DNA of 64,000 nt from SLRI01 sp964393275 (GTDB lineage: Bacteria; Pseudomonadota; Alphaproteobacteria; Geminicoccales; Geminicoccaceae). Made by a program: the position numbers and the translations under genes. The stretch covers positions 55,224-119,223 of the forward strand of contig CAYMTA010000008.1 in the NCBI GenBank assembly GCA_964393275.1. Direction: 5' to 3'. The stretch's first letter is position 1, and each line of letters begins with the position of its first letter. Below, in pieces: positions 7,310 through 15,373 of this stretch. A model generated the notes under the pieces. That model had not been told where the DNA came from and made no database searches. It saw nothing but the letters and a program-made list of their open reading frames with translations.

Positions 7310-8260
7310 TCATGTTGCTGGATGAGGGGCGGCTTCGGACGCCGTCGTGCTCGACGGATCGCCGGGCGCCGCCCCTGCCGTCTTGCGCGCCGCCTCGACT
7401 CGCTGCGCCAGCCAAGCGTCGAATTCCGCCGGCGGAACGGCGAAGAGATCGAAGGCCATGTGCGCGTGCTGCAGGCCGCAATACTCGAGGCACTGCCCGC
7501 GATAGACGCCTGCGGTGTCGGCGCGCAGCCAGGCCACGTTCTCCTGACCCGGAATCATGTCCGTCTTGCCGCCCAGCAGCGGAACCCAGAAGGAATGGAT
7601 GACGTCGGCCGAGCGCAGCACGAACCGGACGGGACGGCCGACCGGCACGTGGATCTCGTTGGCCGTCTCGAACAGGATCGCGCCGTCATCATCGACATAG
7701 GCGACCTCCCACCACCATTGGTGCCCGGTCACCTCGATGGTCGCCACCGACTCGCTGGCCGGGGACTGGATCTCGGCCATGGTGGCGACCGTCCACGTGA
7801 CGAAGAAAAGCAGGATGGCGACGGTGACCGCGAGGCCTGCATAGATCCAGCGCAGCGCCCCCGCGTCATGCCCTGGCATCACGGAGCCCATGTCCGTGCT
7901 CATGTCGTCGATCCGTCGTCCCCGCCGCACGATCGCGATCACGATAAGCGCGGTGATGATGGCAACCACCGCAACCGAGAGCCAGGTCAAGGCCAGGAGG
8001 ATCGGCCGGATCTCCTGACCGGGCGAGCCGAAGGTTTGCAGGTAATTCAGCGGGCCATGGCTGCCCGGCCTCGGCAGGGCGTCCGCCGCCTGCGCCGGGA
8101 TGGCGGCCAGCAGGAGCAAGGTGGCGATCCTGCCAGCCCGCCAAGGGATGGAGCGCGCCCTCGATACCCAACCGGCCGGCATGGCCCAGCATCGGCGCGC
8201 CCTGATCCGTGACGGCGCGGCCAGCAAGAGAATCTTCGATGTGCGGGCCCGTCCGGACAT
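7310..8260 (-). CDS. Heme-copper oxidase subunit II with CuA site
   Basis: The 316-residue protein has an N-terminal signal-like segment ending near PAQAADA, two membrane helices and a periplasmic cupredoxin domain. The CuA ligands are visible: His in VIHSFW, then the C-x3-C-x3-H-x2-M cluster in CLEYCGLQHAHM. The aromatic patch HQWWWEV is the usual electron entry region from cytochrome c. There is no fused cytochrome c domain, which fits the separate cytochrome genes nearby. It is the first gene of the operon, four bases before subunit I. An internal ATG (MPAGWV) could be the true start since the first ~25 residues are not typical of a signal. Confidence 0.92.
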   Translation of the reverse strand: MSGRARTSKILLLAAPSRIRARRCWAMPAGWVSRARSIPWRAGRIATLLLLAAIPAQAADALPRPGSHGPLNYLQTFGSPGQEIRPILLALTWLSVAVVAIITALIVIAIVRRGRRIDDMSTDMGSVMPGHDAGALRWIYAGLAVTVAILLFFVTWTVATMAEIQSPASESVATIEVTGHQWWWEVAYVDDDGAILFETANEIHVPVGRPVRFVLRSADVIHSFWVPLLGGKTDMIPGQENVAWLRADTAGVYRGQCLEYCGLQHAHMAFDLFAVPPAEFDAWLAQRVEAARKTAGAAPGDPSSTTASEAAPHPAT

Positions 8261-8392
8261 CCCGAGCGACTCCTCATGCTCGCGTGGCTAACGCCGCCAA
8301 TCTCGTTCGGTTCCCTTTGTCCGATGGCCCGGCATCCGGGCCGCAGTTGGCGGGCCGCGGTTGCCGGCGCCCGAACGACCAGCCGATGGGGC

Positions 8393-8415
8393 GCGGGGAA
8401 GATCATGTTCCCCGC
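8393..8415. promoter_or_regulatory. 23-bp inverted repeat between oxidase and EamA genes
   Basis: GCGGGGAA (8393-8400) and TTCCCCGC (8408-8415) form a perfect 8-bp stem with a 7-base loop. On the plus strand it is followed by ATCTCTTTT, like a terminator, but no plus-strand gene leads into it. On the minus strand it lies just after the EamA stop and 130 bases before oxidase subunit II. It may end EamA transcription or be an operator for the oxidase operon. Confidence 0.5.
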
Positions 8416-8467
8416 ATCTCTTTTGACCGCCTCTTTGGGACAGGAGCCTTTGCCCAAGGCAGGCCGC

Positions 8468-8905
8468 TCACCCCCGCCACGCGACCAACATGGCGCCTGC
8501 GGCGATCATGCTGACGCCGAGCCAGTTGGCGGGGCTCAGCCTTTCGCCGAGGAGGAGGGTGGCGAGGATGGCGACGAGGACGACGCTGAGCTTGTCGAGG
8601 GGGGCGACGCGGGCGGCGTCGCCGAGGGCGAGGGCGCGGAAGTAGCAGAGCCAGGAGGCGCCGGTGGCGAGGCCGGAGAGGGCGAGGACGAGCCAGGTGC
8701 GGGGGGCGACGGTGGCGGGCGGCTGCCATTGGCGGGTGGCGGTGACGATGCCGGCGCTGACGGCGAGGATGACCACTGTGCGCACGAAGGTGGCGAAGTC
8801 GGGCGGGACGCCGGCGACGCCGAGCTTGGCGAAGATGGCGGTGAGGGCGGCGAAGAAGGCGGCGCCGAGGGCCCAGAACTGCCAGGAGGCGAGGAGGGTC
8901 TGCAT
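8468..8905 (-). CDS. Half-size EamA (DMT) transporter
   Basis: The 145-residue product has five predicted membrane spans and one EamA repeat: WALGAAFFAALTAIFAKLG at the start and the SWLCYFRALALGDAARVAPLDKLS segment, which is the classic signature of the drug/metabolite transporter superfamily. Full-length members carry two such repeats in ~300 residues; one-repeat proteins of ~140 residues form a recognised subgroup and presumably work as dimers. I chose the ATG at 8905 because upstream sequence is a 15-base tandem repeat that would encode an unlikely proline-rich leader. The substrate is unknown. Confidence 0.8.
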   Translation of the reverse strand: MQTLLASWQFWALGAAFFAALTAIFAKLGVAGVPPDFATFVRTVVILAVSAGIVTATRQWQPPATVAPRTWLVLALSGLATGASWLCYFRALALGDAARVAPLDKLSVVLVAILATLLLGERLSPANWLGVSMIAAGAMLVAWRG

Positions 8906-8911
8906 CGCTTT

Positions 8912-8971
8912 CTCCGGTCGGGCTTGCTCCGGTGGGGCCTGCTCCGGTGGGGCCTGCTCCGGTGGGCGGTG
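8912..8971. repeat. 15-bp tandem repeat, four copies
   Basis: Units beginning CTCCGGT start at 8912, 8927, 8942 and 8957, exactly 15 bases apart; the middle two are identical (CTCCGGTGGGGCCTG). The array lies immediately upstream of the EamA start codon on that gene's strand, so it is in its leader or promoter. It could be simple slippage DNA. Confidence 0.8.
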
Positions 8972-9189
8972 GAGCCTCTGCCTGTCGCGGGCGCGGCGCA
9001 AGGCCGTTCGGGTCGTGGCGGGCGACGGGATCGGCTTTGCCCGTGTCGCTTCTGGCATCGGCCGGTCGGTGGCCCGGCTCGCCGGGACGGGCGGGAGCGC
9101 TGCCGGGCGGGTGGCATCTCGGCACTTCTTGCATTCGAAGCCTCGGGTGCTACTCATGGGCGGCTGAATGATCCGGGCGGAGGCTATCG

Positions 9190-9984
9190 ATGACCCTGGT
9201 GCCAGGCGGACCGCCGGTGCTCGAGGTTCGTGACCTGGTCAAGAGCTTCGGCGGCCTGCGGGCCATCGATCGCTGCTCGCTCGCCGTGCGCGAGGGGACG
9301 ATCACCGGGCTGATCGGGCCCAATGGCGCCGGCAAGACGACGCTGTTCAACGTCATCACCGGCTTCTTCATGCCGGATTCGGGCCGCGTCTTCACCGGCG
9401 GCGACGACATCACCAGCCTGCCGCCGCATGCCGTCTTCCGGCGCGGCATGTGCCGCACCTTCCAGATCCCGCGCGAGCACGGCAGCATGACGGTGCTGGA
9501 GAACCTGATGCTGGTGGCGGCCGACCAAGCCGGCGAGCGGTTCTGGAACTGCTGGTTCCGGCCGGGCCTCGTGCGCCACCAGGAGCGGCTGATCCGCGAC
9601 CGGGCGATGGAGGTTCTGGACTTCGTCGACCTGACCCGGCTGGCGCACGAGTACGCCGGCCGGCTGTCGGGCGGCCAGAAGAAGCTGCTCGAGCTCGCGC
9701 GCACGCTGATGGCCGAGCCGCGCCTCGTGCTGCTCGACGAGCCCGCCGCCGGGGTCAACCGCACGCTGATGAACAAGCTGGTCGAGAACATCCAGTATCT
9801 CAGGCGCGAGCGCGGCATCACCTTCCTTTTGATCGAGCACGACATGGATCTGGTGATGGAGCTCTGCGACCCGGTGATCGTCATGAGCGAGGGGCGCCAG
9901 CTGATGGAGGGCCATCCCGACGAGGTGCGCAACGACCCGCGCGTGCTCGAGGCCTATCTCGGGGGGCAGTATGGCGCTGCTTGA
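9190..9984 (+). CDS. livG: Liv-type ABC transporter ATPase (LivG family)
   Basis: The 264-residue protein has Walker A GPNGAGKTT, signature LSGGQKK, Walker B LVLLDEP and a closing EHDMDLVM switch region. The insert after CRTFQIPREHGSMTV and the C-terminal LEAYLGGQ tail are typical of LivG, one of two ATPases of branched-chain amino acid/amide (HAAT) importers. It overlaps the next ATPase gene by 14 bases and heads a four-gene operon. The substrate of the system is not evident from the ATPase; HAAT importers also carry urea, amides and aromatic acids. Confidence 0.92.
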   Translation: MTLVPGGPPVLEVRDLVKSFGGLRAIDRCSLAVREGTITGLIGPNGAGKTTLFNVITGFFMPDSGRVFTGGDDITSLPPHAVFRRGMCRTFQIPREHGSMTVLENLMLVAADQAGERFWNCWFRPGLVRHQERLIRDRAMEVLDFVDLTRLAHEYAGRLSGGQKKLLELARTLMAEPRLVLLDEPAAGVNRTLMNKLVENIQYLRRERGITFLLIEHDMDLVMELCDPVIVMSEGRQLMEGHPDEVRNDPRVLEAYLGGQYGAA

Positions 9985-10678
9985 GGTCGTCTCGGTCACC
10001 GCCGGCTACGGCGACAGCGAGATCCTGCGCGACGTCTCCATGGAGGTGCGGGCGGGCGAGATCGTCTCGATCATCGGCCCGAACGGCGCCGGCAAGTCGA
10101 CGCTGATGAAGACCATCTTCGGCCTGCTGCACCCGCGCCGCGGCTCGATCGCCTTCGACGGCCAGGACATCTCGACCCTCCACCCCTACCAGATCGTCGA
10201 GCGCGGCATGTGCTACGTGCCGCAGGTCTCGAACGTGTTCACCGACCTGACCGTGGCCGAGAATCTCGAGATGGGCGCCTTCCTCGCCAAGAAGGCCGAC
10301 ATCGCCCGGCGCCGCGAGCGCATCTTCGAGTATTTTCCGAGGCTTCGGGAACGCCGCAACCAGCGCGCCGGCAAGATGTCCGGCGGCGAGCGGCAGATGG
10401 TCGCCATGGGCAGCGCCTTGATGCTGGAGCCGAAGCTGGTCCTGATGGACGAGCCCTCGGCGGGCCTCTCGCCCAAGATGGTCGGCGTGATCTTCGAGCA
10501 GATCAGGCTGATCAACCAGGCCGGCCCGGCGATCCTGATCGTCGAGCAGAACGCCCAGCTCTCGCTGCGGATGTCGGACCGGGGCTACGTGCTGGCCGCC
10601 GGCCAGAACCGGTTCGAGGGCACCGGCGACAATCTCCTGAACGATCCCGAGGTGGCGCGGCTCTATCTCGGCGGCTGA
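9971..10678 (+). CDS. livF: Liv-type ABC transporter ATPase (LivF family)
   Basis: The 235-residue ATPase has Walker A GPNGAGKST, signature MSGGERQMV and Walker B LVLMDEP, followed by a VEQNAQLSL H-region, which is diagnostic of LivF (EQN instead of EHD). It pairs with the LivG-type ATPase on the cytoplasmic face of the two Liv permeases. Its start lies inside the end of the upstream gene. The permease gene follows after 31 bases. Confidence 0.92.
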   Translation: MALLEVVSVTAGYGDSEILRDVSMEVRAGEIVSIIGPNGAGKSTLMKTIFGLLHPRRGSIAFDGQDISTLHPYQIVERGMCYVPQVSNVFTDLTVAENLEMGAFLAKKADIARRRERIFEYFPRLRERRNQRAGKMSGGERQMVAMGSALMLEPKLVLMDEPSAGLSPKMVGVIFEQIRLINQAGPAILIVEQNAQLSLRMSDRGYVLAAGQNRFEGTGDNLLNDPEVARLYLGG

Positions 10679-10709
10679 GGGCGGAACGAGCTTGGAAAGA
10701 AGAGCGAGC

Positions 10710-11777
10710 ATGCAGACGACGCCGGAGGAGACCGCGCCCCGCCGCCACGACGACCGCACGGCGAGGGAGCGCGTCCTGGCCGGCCTGCGCAGCCGGACGG
10801 CGCTGGGCCTCGCCTTGCTTCTGACGCTGGTCGTCTTCTGGGTGCTCGGCCAGCGCCAGGGCGCCTCGCTCACCGATCTCCTGTCGCTGACCGTCTGGGG
10901 CATCATGCTGGGCGGCATCATCTCGCTCGGCGCCATCGGGCTGACGCTGGTCTATGGCGTGCTCAAGTTCCCCAACTTCGCGCATGGCGCGCTCCTCACG
11001 CTCGGCGCCTACGGGGCCTTCACCATCGCCTCGCTCTTGCCGGCGGGGCCGCCGCTGCGGCCGTTCTCCTTCGGCTGGGAGCTGATGGCGGCCCTGGTCC
11101 TCGCCATGCCCTGCGTGTCGCTGGTGGCGCTGGCGGTCGACCGCGTCCTCTTCCGGCCCCTGCGCGGGCGCGGCGCGTCGCTGGTCCTGCTCGCCATGGC
11201 GTCGCTCGCGGCCGCCTTCTTCCTGCGCAGCGCCATCTACCTGGTCTGGGGGTCGGACTTCCTCTTCTACTATCCCGGCCGCGCCAACCCGGCGCTCGAC
11301 CTGCCGCTCGGCATCCGCATCCAGGCCGACCAGATGTTCGTCTTCGTCCTGGCGATGATCCTGGTGGCGCTGACCTGGCTCCTGCTCGAGCGCACGCGCA
11401 TGGGCAAGGCGATGCGGGCGACGGCCAACAACCCGGACCTCGCGCAGGTGCGCGGCATCAACACCGAGCGGGTCATCGCCTGGACCTGGATCGTGGGTGC
11501 CAGCCTCGCCGCCGCGGGCGGGGTGATGTACGGCCTCGCCTCGCAATTGCGGCCGGAGATGGGCTTCTGGCTGCTCCTGCCGATGTTCGCGGCGGCCATC
11601 ATGGGCGGCCTCGGCAACCCCATCGGGGCCATCATCGGCGCCGTGATCATCGGCATAGCGCAGCAGGTCTCGTCCTCGTTCCTCAACCCCGCCTACGGGC
11701 CGGGGGTGGCCTTCGTGCTCCTCGTGGTCGTGCTCGTGCTCAGGCCGCAGGGGCTGCTCGGCCAGGGAGGCGAGTGA
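10710..11777 (+). CDS. livH: Liv-type ABC transporter permease (LivH family)
   Basis: A 355-residue permease with eight or more spans. GGIISLGAIGLTLVYGVLKFPNFAHGALLTLGAYGAF is the standard first part of LivH proteins, and RATANNPDLAQVRGIN is the cytoplasmic coupling loop that contacts the ATPases. It is somewhat longer than most LivH (~300 residues) because of an N-terminal basic extension of ~30 residues. I chose ATG 10710 over a TTG at 10692. The LivM gene begins two bases after the stop. Confidence 0.9.
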   Translation: MQTTPEETAPRRHDDRTARERVLAGLRSRTALGLALLLTLVVFWVLGQRQGASLTDLLSLTVWGIMLGGIISLGAIGLTLVYGVLKFPNFAHGALLTLGAYGAFTIASLLPAGPPLRPFSFGWELMAALVLAMPCVSLVALAVDRVLFRPLRGRGASLVLLAMASLAAAFFLRSAIYLVWGSDFLFYYPGRANPALDLPLGIRIQADQMFVFVLAMILVALTWLLLERTRMGKAMRATANNPDLAQVRGINTERVIAWTWIVGASLAAAGGVMYGLASQLRPEMGFWLLLPMFAAAIMGGLGNPIGAIIGAVIIGIAQQVSSSFLNPAYGPGVAFVLLVVVLVLRPQGLLGQGGE

Positions 11778-11778
11778 C

Positions 11779-12981
11779 ATGGCACCCGTGGATCTGGCGC
11801 GCACGGCCTTCCTCTTCATCCCCCTCTTCCTGCTGGGGCTCCTGGTCATGCCGGGGCGGCCGGCGCTGCGGACGGTGCTGGCGCTCGTGGTGGCCGGGGC
11901 GGTGGCCCTGATCCTGCCGCTCTGGCTGGAGCGCGGCATTCTGACCTATCTGGTCTCGTTCTCGACCATGGCCGGGATCTACGCCATCCTCTGCCTCGGC
12001 CTGAACAGCCAGTGGGGGCTCGCCGGCCACGTCAATTTCGGCATCGCCGGCTTCTTCTCGGTCGGCGCCTTCACCTCGGCCCTCTTCACCACCTCGATGC
12101 CGGAGGGAGCGCTCGCCGCCTACTCGCAGCAGGCGTTCGGCCTCCAGTGGCCGTTTCTCGGCGGCGTCCTGATGGCCGGGGTGGTGGCGGCGATCGTCGG
12201 CTTCCTGGTCAGCATCCCGGTCCTGCGCCTGCGGACCGATTTCCTCGCCATCGCCACGCTCGGCATCGCCGAGGTGATCCGCTTCATCTTCCAGAACGAG
12301 CGCTGGCTCGCCAACGGGCCGCAGCCGATGCGCGGCATCCCGCGCCCGCTCGACTGCGTCTTCGCCGACCCGGCCTGCTCCTGGCTGCCGGCCGGCGTCG
12401 CCGCCTTCGTGGCACCGCTCAGCCCGCGCGACTACGTCTTCCTCTACCTCGTGGTGGTGAGCCTGATCCTCGCCCTCGTCTTCATCGCCCTCGAGCGCAT
12501 CTCCCGCTCGCCCTGGGGGCGGATGCTGCGCGCCGTCCGCGACGAGGAGGCCTCGGCGGCGATGAGCGGCAAGAACGTGGCGCTCCGGCGCATGGAATCC
12601 TTCGTGCTCGGCACCTTCATCATGGGTGTGGCCGGCGCCGTCTACGCCCACTACGTGGTGAGCATCGACTACAGCCATTTCAACCCGCTCTTCGCCACCT
12701 TCATCGTCTGGGTGATGCTGATGCTCGGTGGCAGCGGCAACAACAAGGGGGCGATCCTCGGCGCCTTCGCGGTCTGGGGGGTGTGGAGCGGCGCCGCCTT
12801 CATGATCGACATGGCGAGCCCGGCGCTTCAGGCCATCTCGGCCGACCTGCCGTCGCGCGGCGCCTATCTGCGCTGGATGCTGGTGGCGATCCTGCTCGCC
12901 GCGATCGTGCTCTTCCGGCCGCAGGGCATCCTGCGCGAGCGCAAGAAGGTGTCGGACTTCATGCCCCCCGACGAGGGCTGA
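11779..12981 (+). CDS. livM: Liv-type ABC transporter permease (LivM family)
   Basis: The 400-residue permease carries the LivM core GLNSQWGLAGHVNFGIAGFFSVGAF and the coupling loop RAVRDEEASAAMSGKN. It has about ten spans. It forms the membrane channel with the LivH-type subunit. It ends the operon; a hairpin terminator follows at 12999-13028. The binding protein gene lies on the other strand directly beyond that hairpin, so the transporter is complete but is transcribed from two convergent units. Confidence 0.9.
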   Translation: MAPVDLARTAFLFIPLFLLGLLVMPGRPALRTVLALVVAGAVALILPLWLERGILTYLVSFSTMAGIYAILCLGLNSQWGLAGHVNFGIAGFFSVGAFTSALFTTSMPEGALAAYSQQAFGLQWPFLGGVLMAGVVAAIVGFLVSIPVLRLRTDFLAIATLGIAEVIRFIFQNERWLANGPQPMRGIPRPLDCVFADPACSWLPAGVAAFVAPLSPRDYVFLYLVVVSLILALVFIALERISRSPWGRMLRAVRDEEASAAMSGKNVALRRMESFVLGTFIMGVAGAVYAHYVVSIDYSHFNPLFATFIVWVMLMLGGSGNNKGAILGAFAVWGVWSGAAFMIDMASPALQAISADLPSRGAYLRWMLVAILLAAIVLFRPQGILRERKKVSDFMPPDEG

Positions 12982-12998
12982 GGATCGCCGCAAAAGGG

Positions 12999-13028
12999 AA
13001 ACGGGCGCCCCGCCTGGGACGCCCGTTC
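12999..13028. terminator. Bidirectional hairpin terminator
   Basis: AACGGGCG-C-CCC pairs with GGG-A-CGCCCGTT around a small loop, followed on the plus strand by CCTTTC and on the minus strand by TCCCTTTTG. It sits between the convergent livM and binding-protein genes and can serve both. Confidence 0.65.
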
Positions 13029-13051
13029 CTTTCGCCGGCTTCGGCTCGTGC

Positions 13052-14398
13052 CTAGGACGAGGGGATCTCGTCGGCCGGCACGATCATCACGTTCTCGTCG
13101 CCGGTCTCGGTGTACTTCCAGATCGCGACCGGCGTCTTGACGTCGCCGTTCGCGTCGAAATCGACCGAGCCGCCGGCACCGACATAGTCGATGTCCTGGC
13201 CGTCCTTGATCAGCTTCAGGGCCTTGGTGATCTCGGCCTGGCTGCCGCCGATGATCTTCTCGCCGGGCGGGTTGGCGATCGGGCGGAGCCGGTCGGCGAG
13301 CTGCCGGCCGGTGATCTCGGCAGGGTCGGTGAGGCCGTCGGCCACCGCCTTGGCCAAGGCCAGGCCGATCACCATGGCCGCGTCATAGGTGGTCTCGGTG
13401 AAGGGCGGGATGCGGTCCTGGCCGCTGGCCGCCCTGTAGGCCTCGGCGAAGCTCTTGTAGCTGTCCGAGCTCGGGTCGGCCGAGGGCACCGTGCCGAGCT
13501 TGCCGGCGAGATCGGCGCCGCCCACCGCGTCCAGCACCTCGCTCGAGCGGTTGGCATCGGTGAACTGCCAGCTCTTGTAGTCGAAGATGTCACGGCTCTC
13601 CTTGAGTATCGCCGCCGTGTGCGCCGGATATGTGGGCAGGATCAGGATGTCCGGCTTGTCCTTGAGCGCCGCCGAGAGCTGCGAGCGATAGGTCGGCTGC
13701 ACCTCCTCGGGGTGGGCGACCTCCGCCAAGACCTTGCCGCCGCGCTTCTCGAAGGCTGCGGCGAAGGCGTTCGACAGGCCCTGGCCGTAGGGGTTGTTGA
13801 TGTAGATCGTGGCGGCCGTGGCGTACTTGTAGCCGTCGATCAGGTTGCCGGCGGTGAGGTCGGCCGCGACCACGCCCTGCAGCGCGTCCGAGGGGCTGGT
13901 GCGGAAGAGGAGATCGGCGTCGGCATCCTCGGGCAGCACCGAGACCAAAGGCGAGGTGGTGCCGTTGCCGACCTGCAGCACGCCGGACGGGATGGTCACC
14001 GAGGTGGCGATGGCGACCGTGACGCCGCTCGACCAGGCGGCGATGATGGCCGGGACGCCGTCCGCCTCGACCAGCTTGCGCGCCGCCTCGATGGCCGGCG
14101 TCGGCAGGGTGTTCGAATCCTCGGCGATCAGCCGCGAGACGAGCGGGCCGCCGAAGACCTCCTCGGCCGCCTTGTTGATCTGGTCGAGGGCGAGCTGCGC
14201 CGCGTCGCGGTAGAAGGTGCCGTACTCGGCACCCGAGCCGGTGAAGGCGACGACCTGGCCGATCGGCACCTGGGGCGGGGCGTCCTGCGCCCAGAGCGGC
14301 CCGGTCAGCGTGGCGCTCAGCGTCATGGCGCCGCCGGCGACGCCGACTGTCTTGATGAACTGGCGACGATCCGCGTTCCGCGTGCGGTCCTCAGGCAT
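13052..14398 (-). CDS. Tat-exported ABC substrate-binding protein (LivK family)
   Basis: The 448-residue protein starts with a twin-arginine signal (DRRQFIKTVGVAGG) ending near LWAQDA, so it is probably exported folded through Tat. The mature part has the two-lobed periplasmic-binding fold of type I: VPIGQVVAFTGSGAEYG at the start, the IIAAWSSGVTVAIA site loop and TTYDAAMVIGLALAKA near the end. It should bind the substrate for the adjacent Liv-type importer. I chose ATG 14398 because the preceding 17 codons read as non-signal sequence. The ligand cannot be read; the next cluster makes an amine or amino acid derivative plausible. Confidence 0.88.
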   Translation of the reverse strand: MPEDRTRNADRRQFIKTVGVAGGAMTLSATLTGPLWAQDAPPQVPIGQVVAFTGSGAEYGTFYRDAAQLALDQINKAAEEVFGGPLVSRLIAEDSNTLPTPAIEAARKLVEADGVPAIIAAWSSGVTVAIATSVTIPSGVLQVGNGTTSPLVSVLPEDADADLLFRTSPSDALQGVVAADLTAGNLIDGYKYATAATIYINNPYGQGLSNAFAAAFEKRGGKVLAEVAHPEEVQPTYRSQLSAALKDKPDILILPTYPAHTAAILKESRDIFDYKSWQFTDANRSSEVLDAVGGADLAGKLGTVPSADPSSDSYKSFAEAYRAASGQDRIPPFTETTYDAAMVIGLALAKAVADGLTDPAEITGRQLADRLRPIANPPGEKIIGGSQAEITKALKLIKDGQDIDYVGAGGSVDFDANGDVKTPVAIWKYTETGDENVMIVPADEIPSS

Positions 14399-14699
14399 GT
14401 CGTCCTCCAATCTGCAGCAATTGCACCTTATGGGTCCGATTTTCGTCATCGGAATCGGTCAATTCCTAGCATGATGACGAAAGAAGGCCACATCGTTCGC
14501 GTCGCACCTGCCGGGAAAGGGGGTCGGGACGCAGCGCTTTCCGTCACGGGCGTCGGCGCTGGTGCCCGGAGCCTTCGATGGGCGCCACTGCCGTCAGGCA
14601 TTTTCGCGCCCCGCCGCTGGTCATCGCCGGCGTCGCTGCTATGCTCTCGAGCCATCGCATCGCCGGCGGGCGGCGGCATGGACGAGGGGGAGCGGGACC

Positions 14700-15170
14700 G
14701 TGGCTCGAAGCATCGTCGGGGCTCGCGGATACGGTGGTGGACGGCGTGGCCGCATCGGCCTCGCGGCGCTCGGCGCCGGCCTGCTGGTGCAGCTCGTGGC
14801 GCTGCCCGCCTTGGCGCAGTCGCTGAAGGACTTGACCGGTGCGCTCGGCGGGAGCGGCGGGAGCCTCGGCGGGCTCGGCCTGCCCGCGGTCGACGAGGCG
14901 AGCCCGACCAACCTCGCGGGCGTCCTCCAATACTGCATGACGAACAACTATCTGGGCGGCGGCGACGCCGAGGCGGTGCAGCAGTCGCTGCTCGGCAAGC
15001 TCGGCGGGTCCGGCGAGGCGGCCAGGGATCCGGGCTTCGAAGCCGGCCTCGGCGGCCTCCTGGACACCGGCGGCGGCGAGACCTTCTCGCTCGGCGGCAG
15101 CGGAATCCAGGAGAAGCTGACCGACGAGGTGTGCGACCTGGTGCTGGAGCATGCGCAGTCGCTGCTGTGA
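14700..15170 (+). CDS. DUF2501 (YjjA-like) secreted protein
   Basis: A 156-residue protein starting at GTG 14700, preceded by the purine-rich site GAGGGGGAGCG. It has a signal peptide ending PALAQ, then SLKDLTGALG, a Gly/Ser/Leu-rich stretch and the SPTNLAGVLQYCMTNNYL segment, which is the mark of the DUF2501 family. Two cysteines (in QYCM and EVCDL) could form a periplasmic disulfide. No biochemical role is known for the family. It stands alone, with ~230 bases of leader on one side and ~200 on the other. Confidence 0.7.
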   Translation: MARSIVGARGYGGGRRGRIGLAALGAGLLVQLVALPALAQSLKDLTGALGGSGGSLGGLGLPAVDEASPTNLAGVLQYCMTNNYLGGGDAEAVQQSLLGKLGGSGEAARDPGFEAGLGGLLDTGGGETFSLGGSGIQEKLTDEVCDLVLEHAQSLL

Positions 15171-15314
15171 CCGGGCCGTAAATTTGTCCTGACCCCGTTT
15201 TCTGGCCGGCGCTGCCGCGTGCGTCCTCGCGGGCGATGGTCGAGGCACGCACTGGCGCCGGAGCCCGGGTTGCGCTAACGACCAGATTCACGAACGGGCG
15301 ATGGCCAGAAGCAG

Positions 15315-15369
15315 GATCTGGCCAGCATCGGGTCAACATCGGGCCAAGATCAGGCCAGGATCAGGGACG
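15315..15369 (+). repeat. Five exact 11-nt tandem repeats in the GS-gene leader
   Basis: GATCTGGCCAG, CATCGGGTCAA, CATCGGGCCAA, GATCAGGCCAG and GATCAGGGACG follow each other without spacing from 15315 to 15369, five bases before the ATG of the glutamine-synthetase-like gene. The common form is (G/C)ATC(A/G)GG(C/T)CA(A/G). The 11-base period is one helical turn. The last copy supplies the ribosome-binding site (CAGGGA). Confidence 0.85.
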
Positions 15370-15373
15370 TCTC

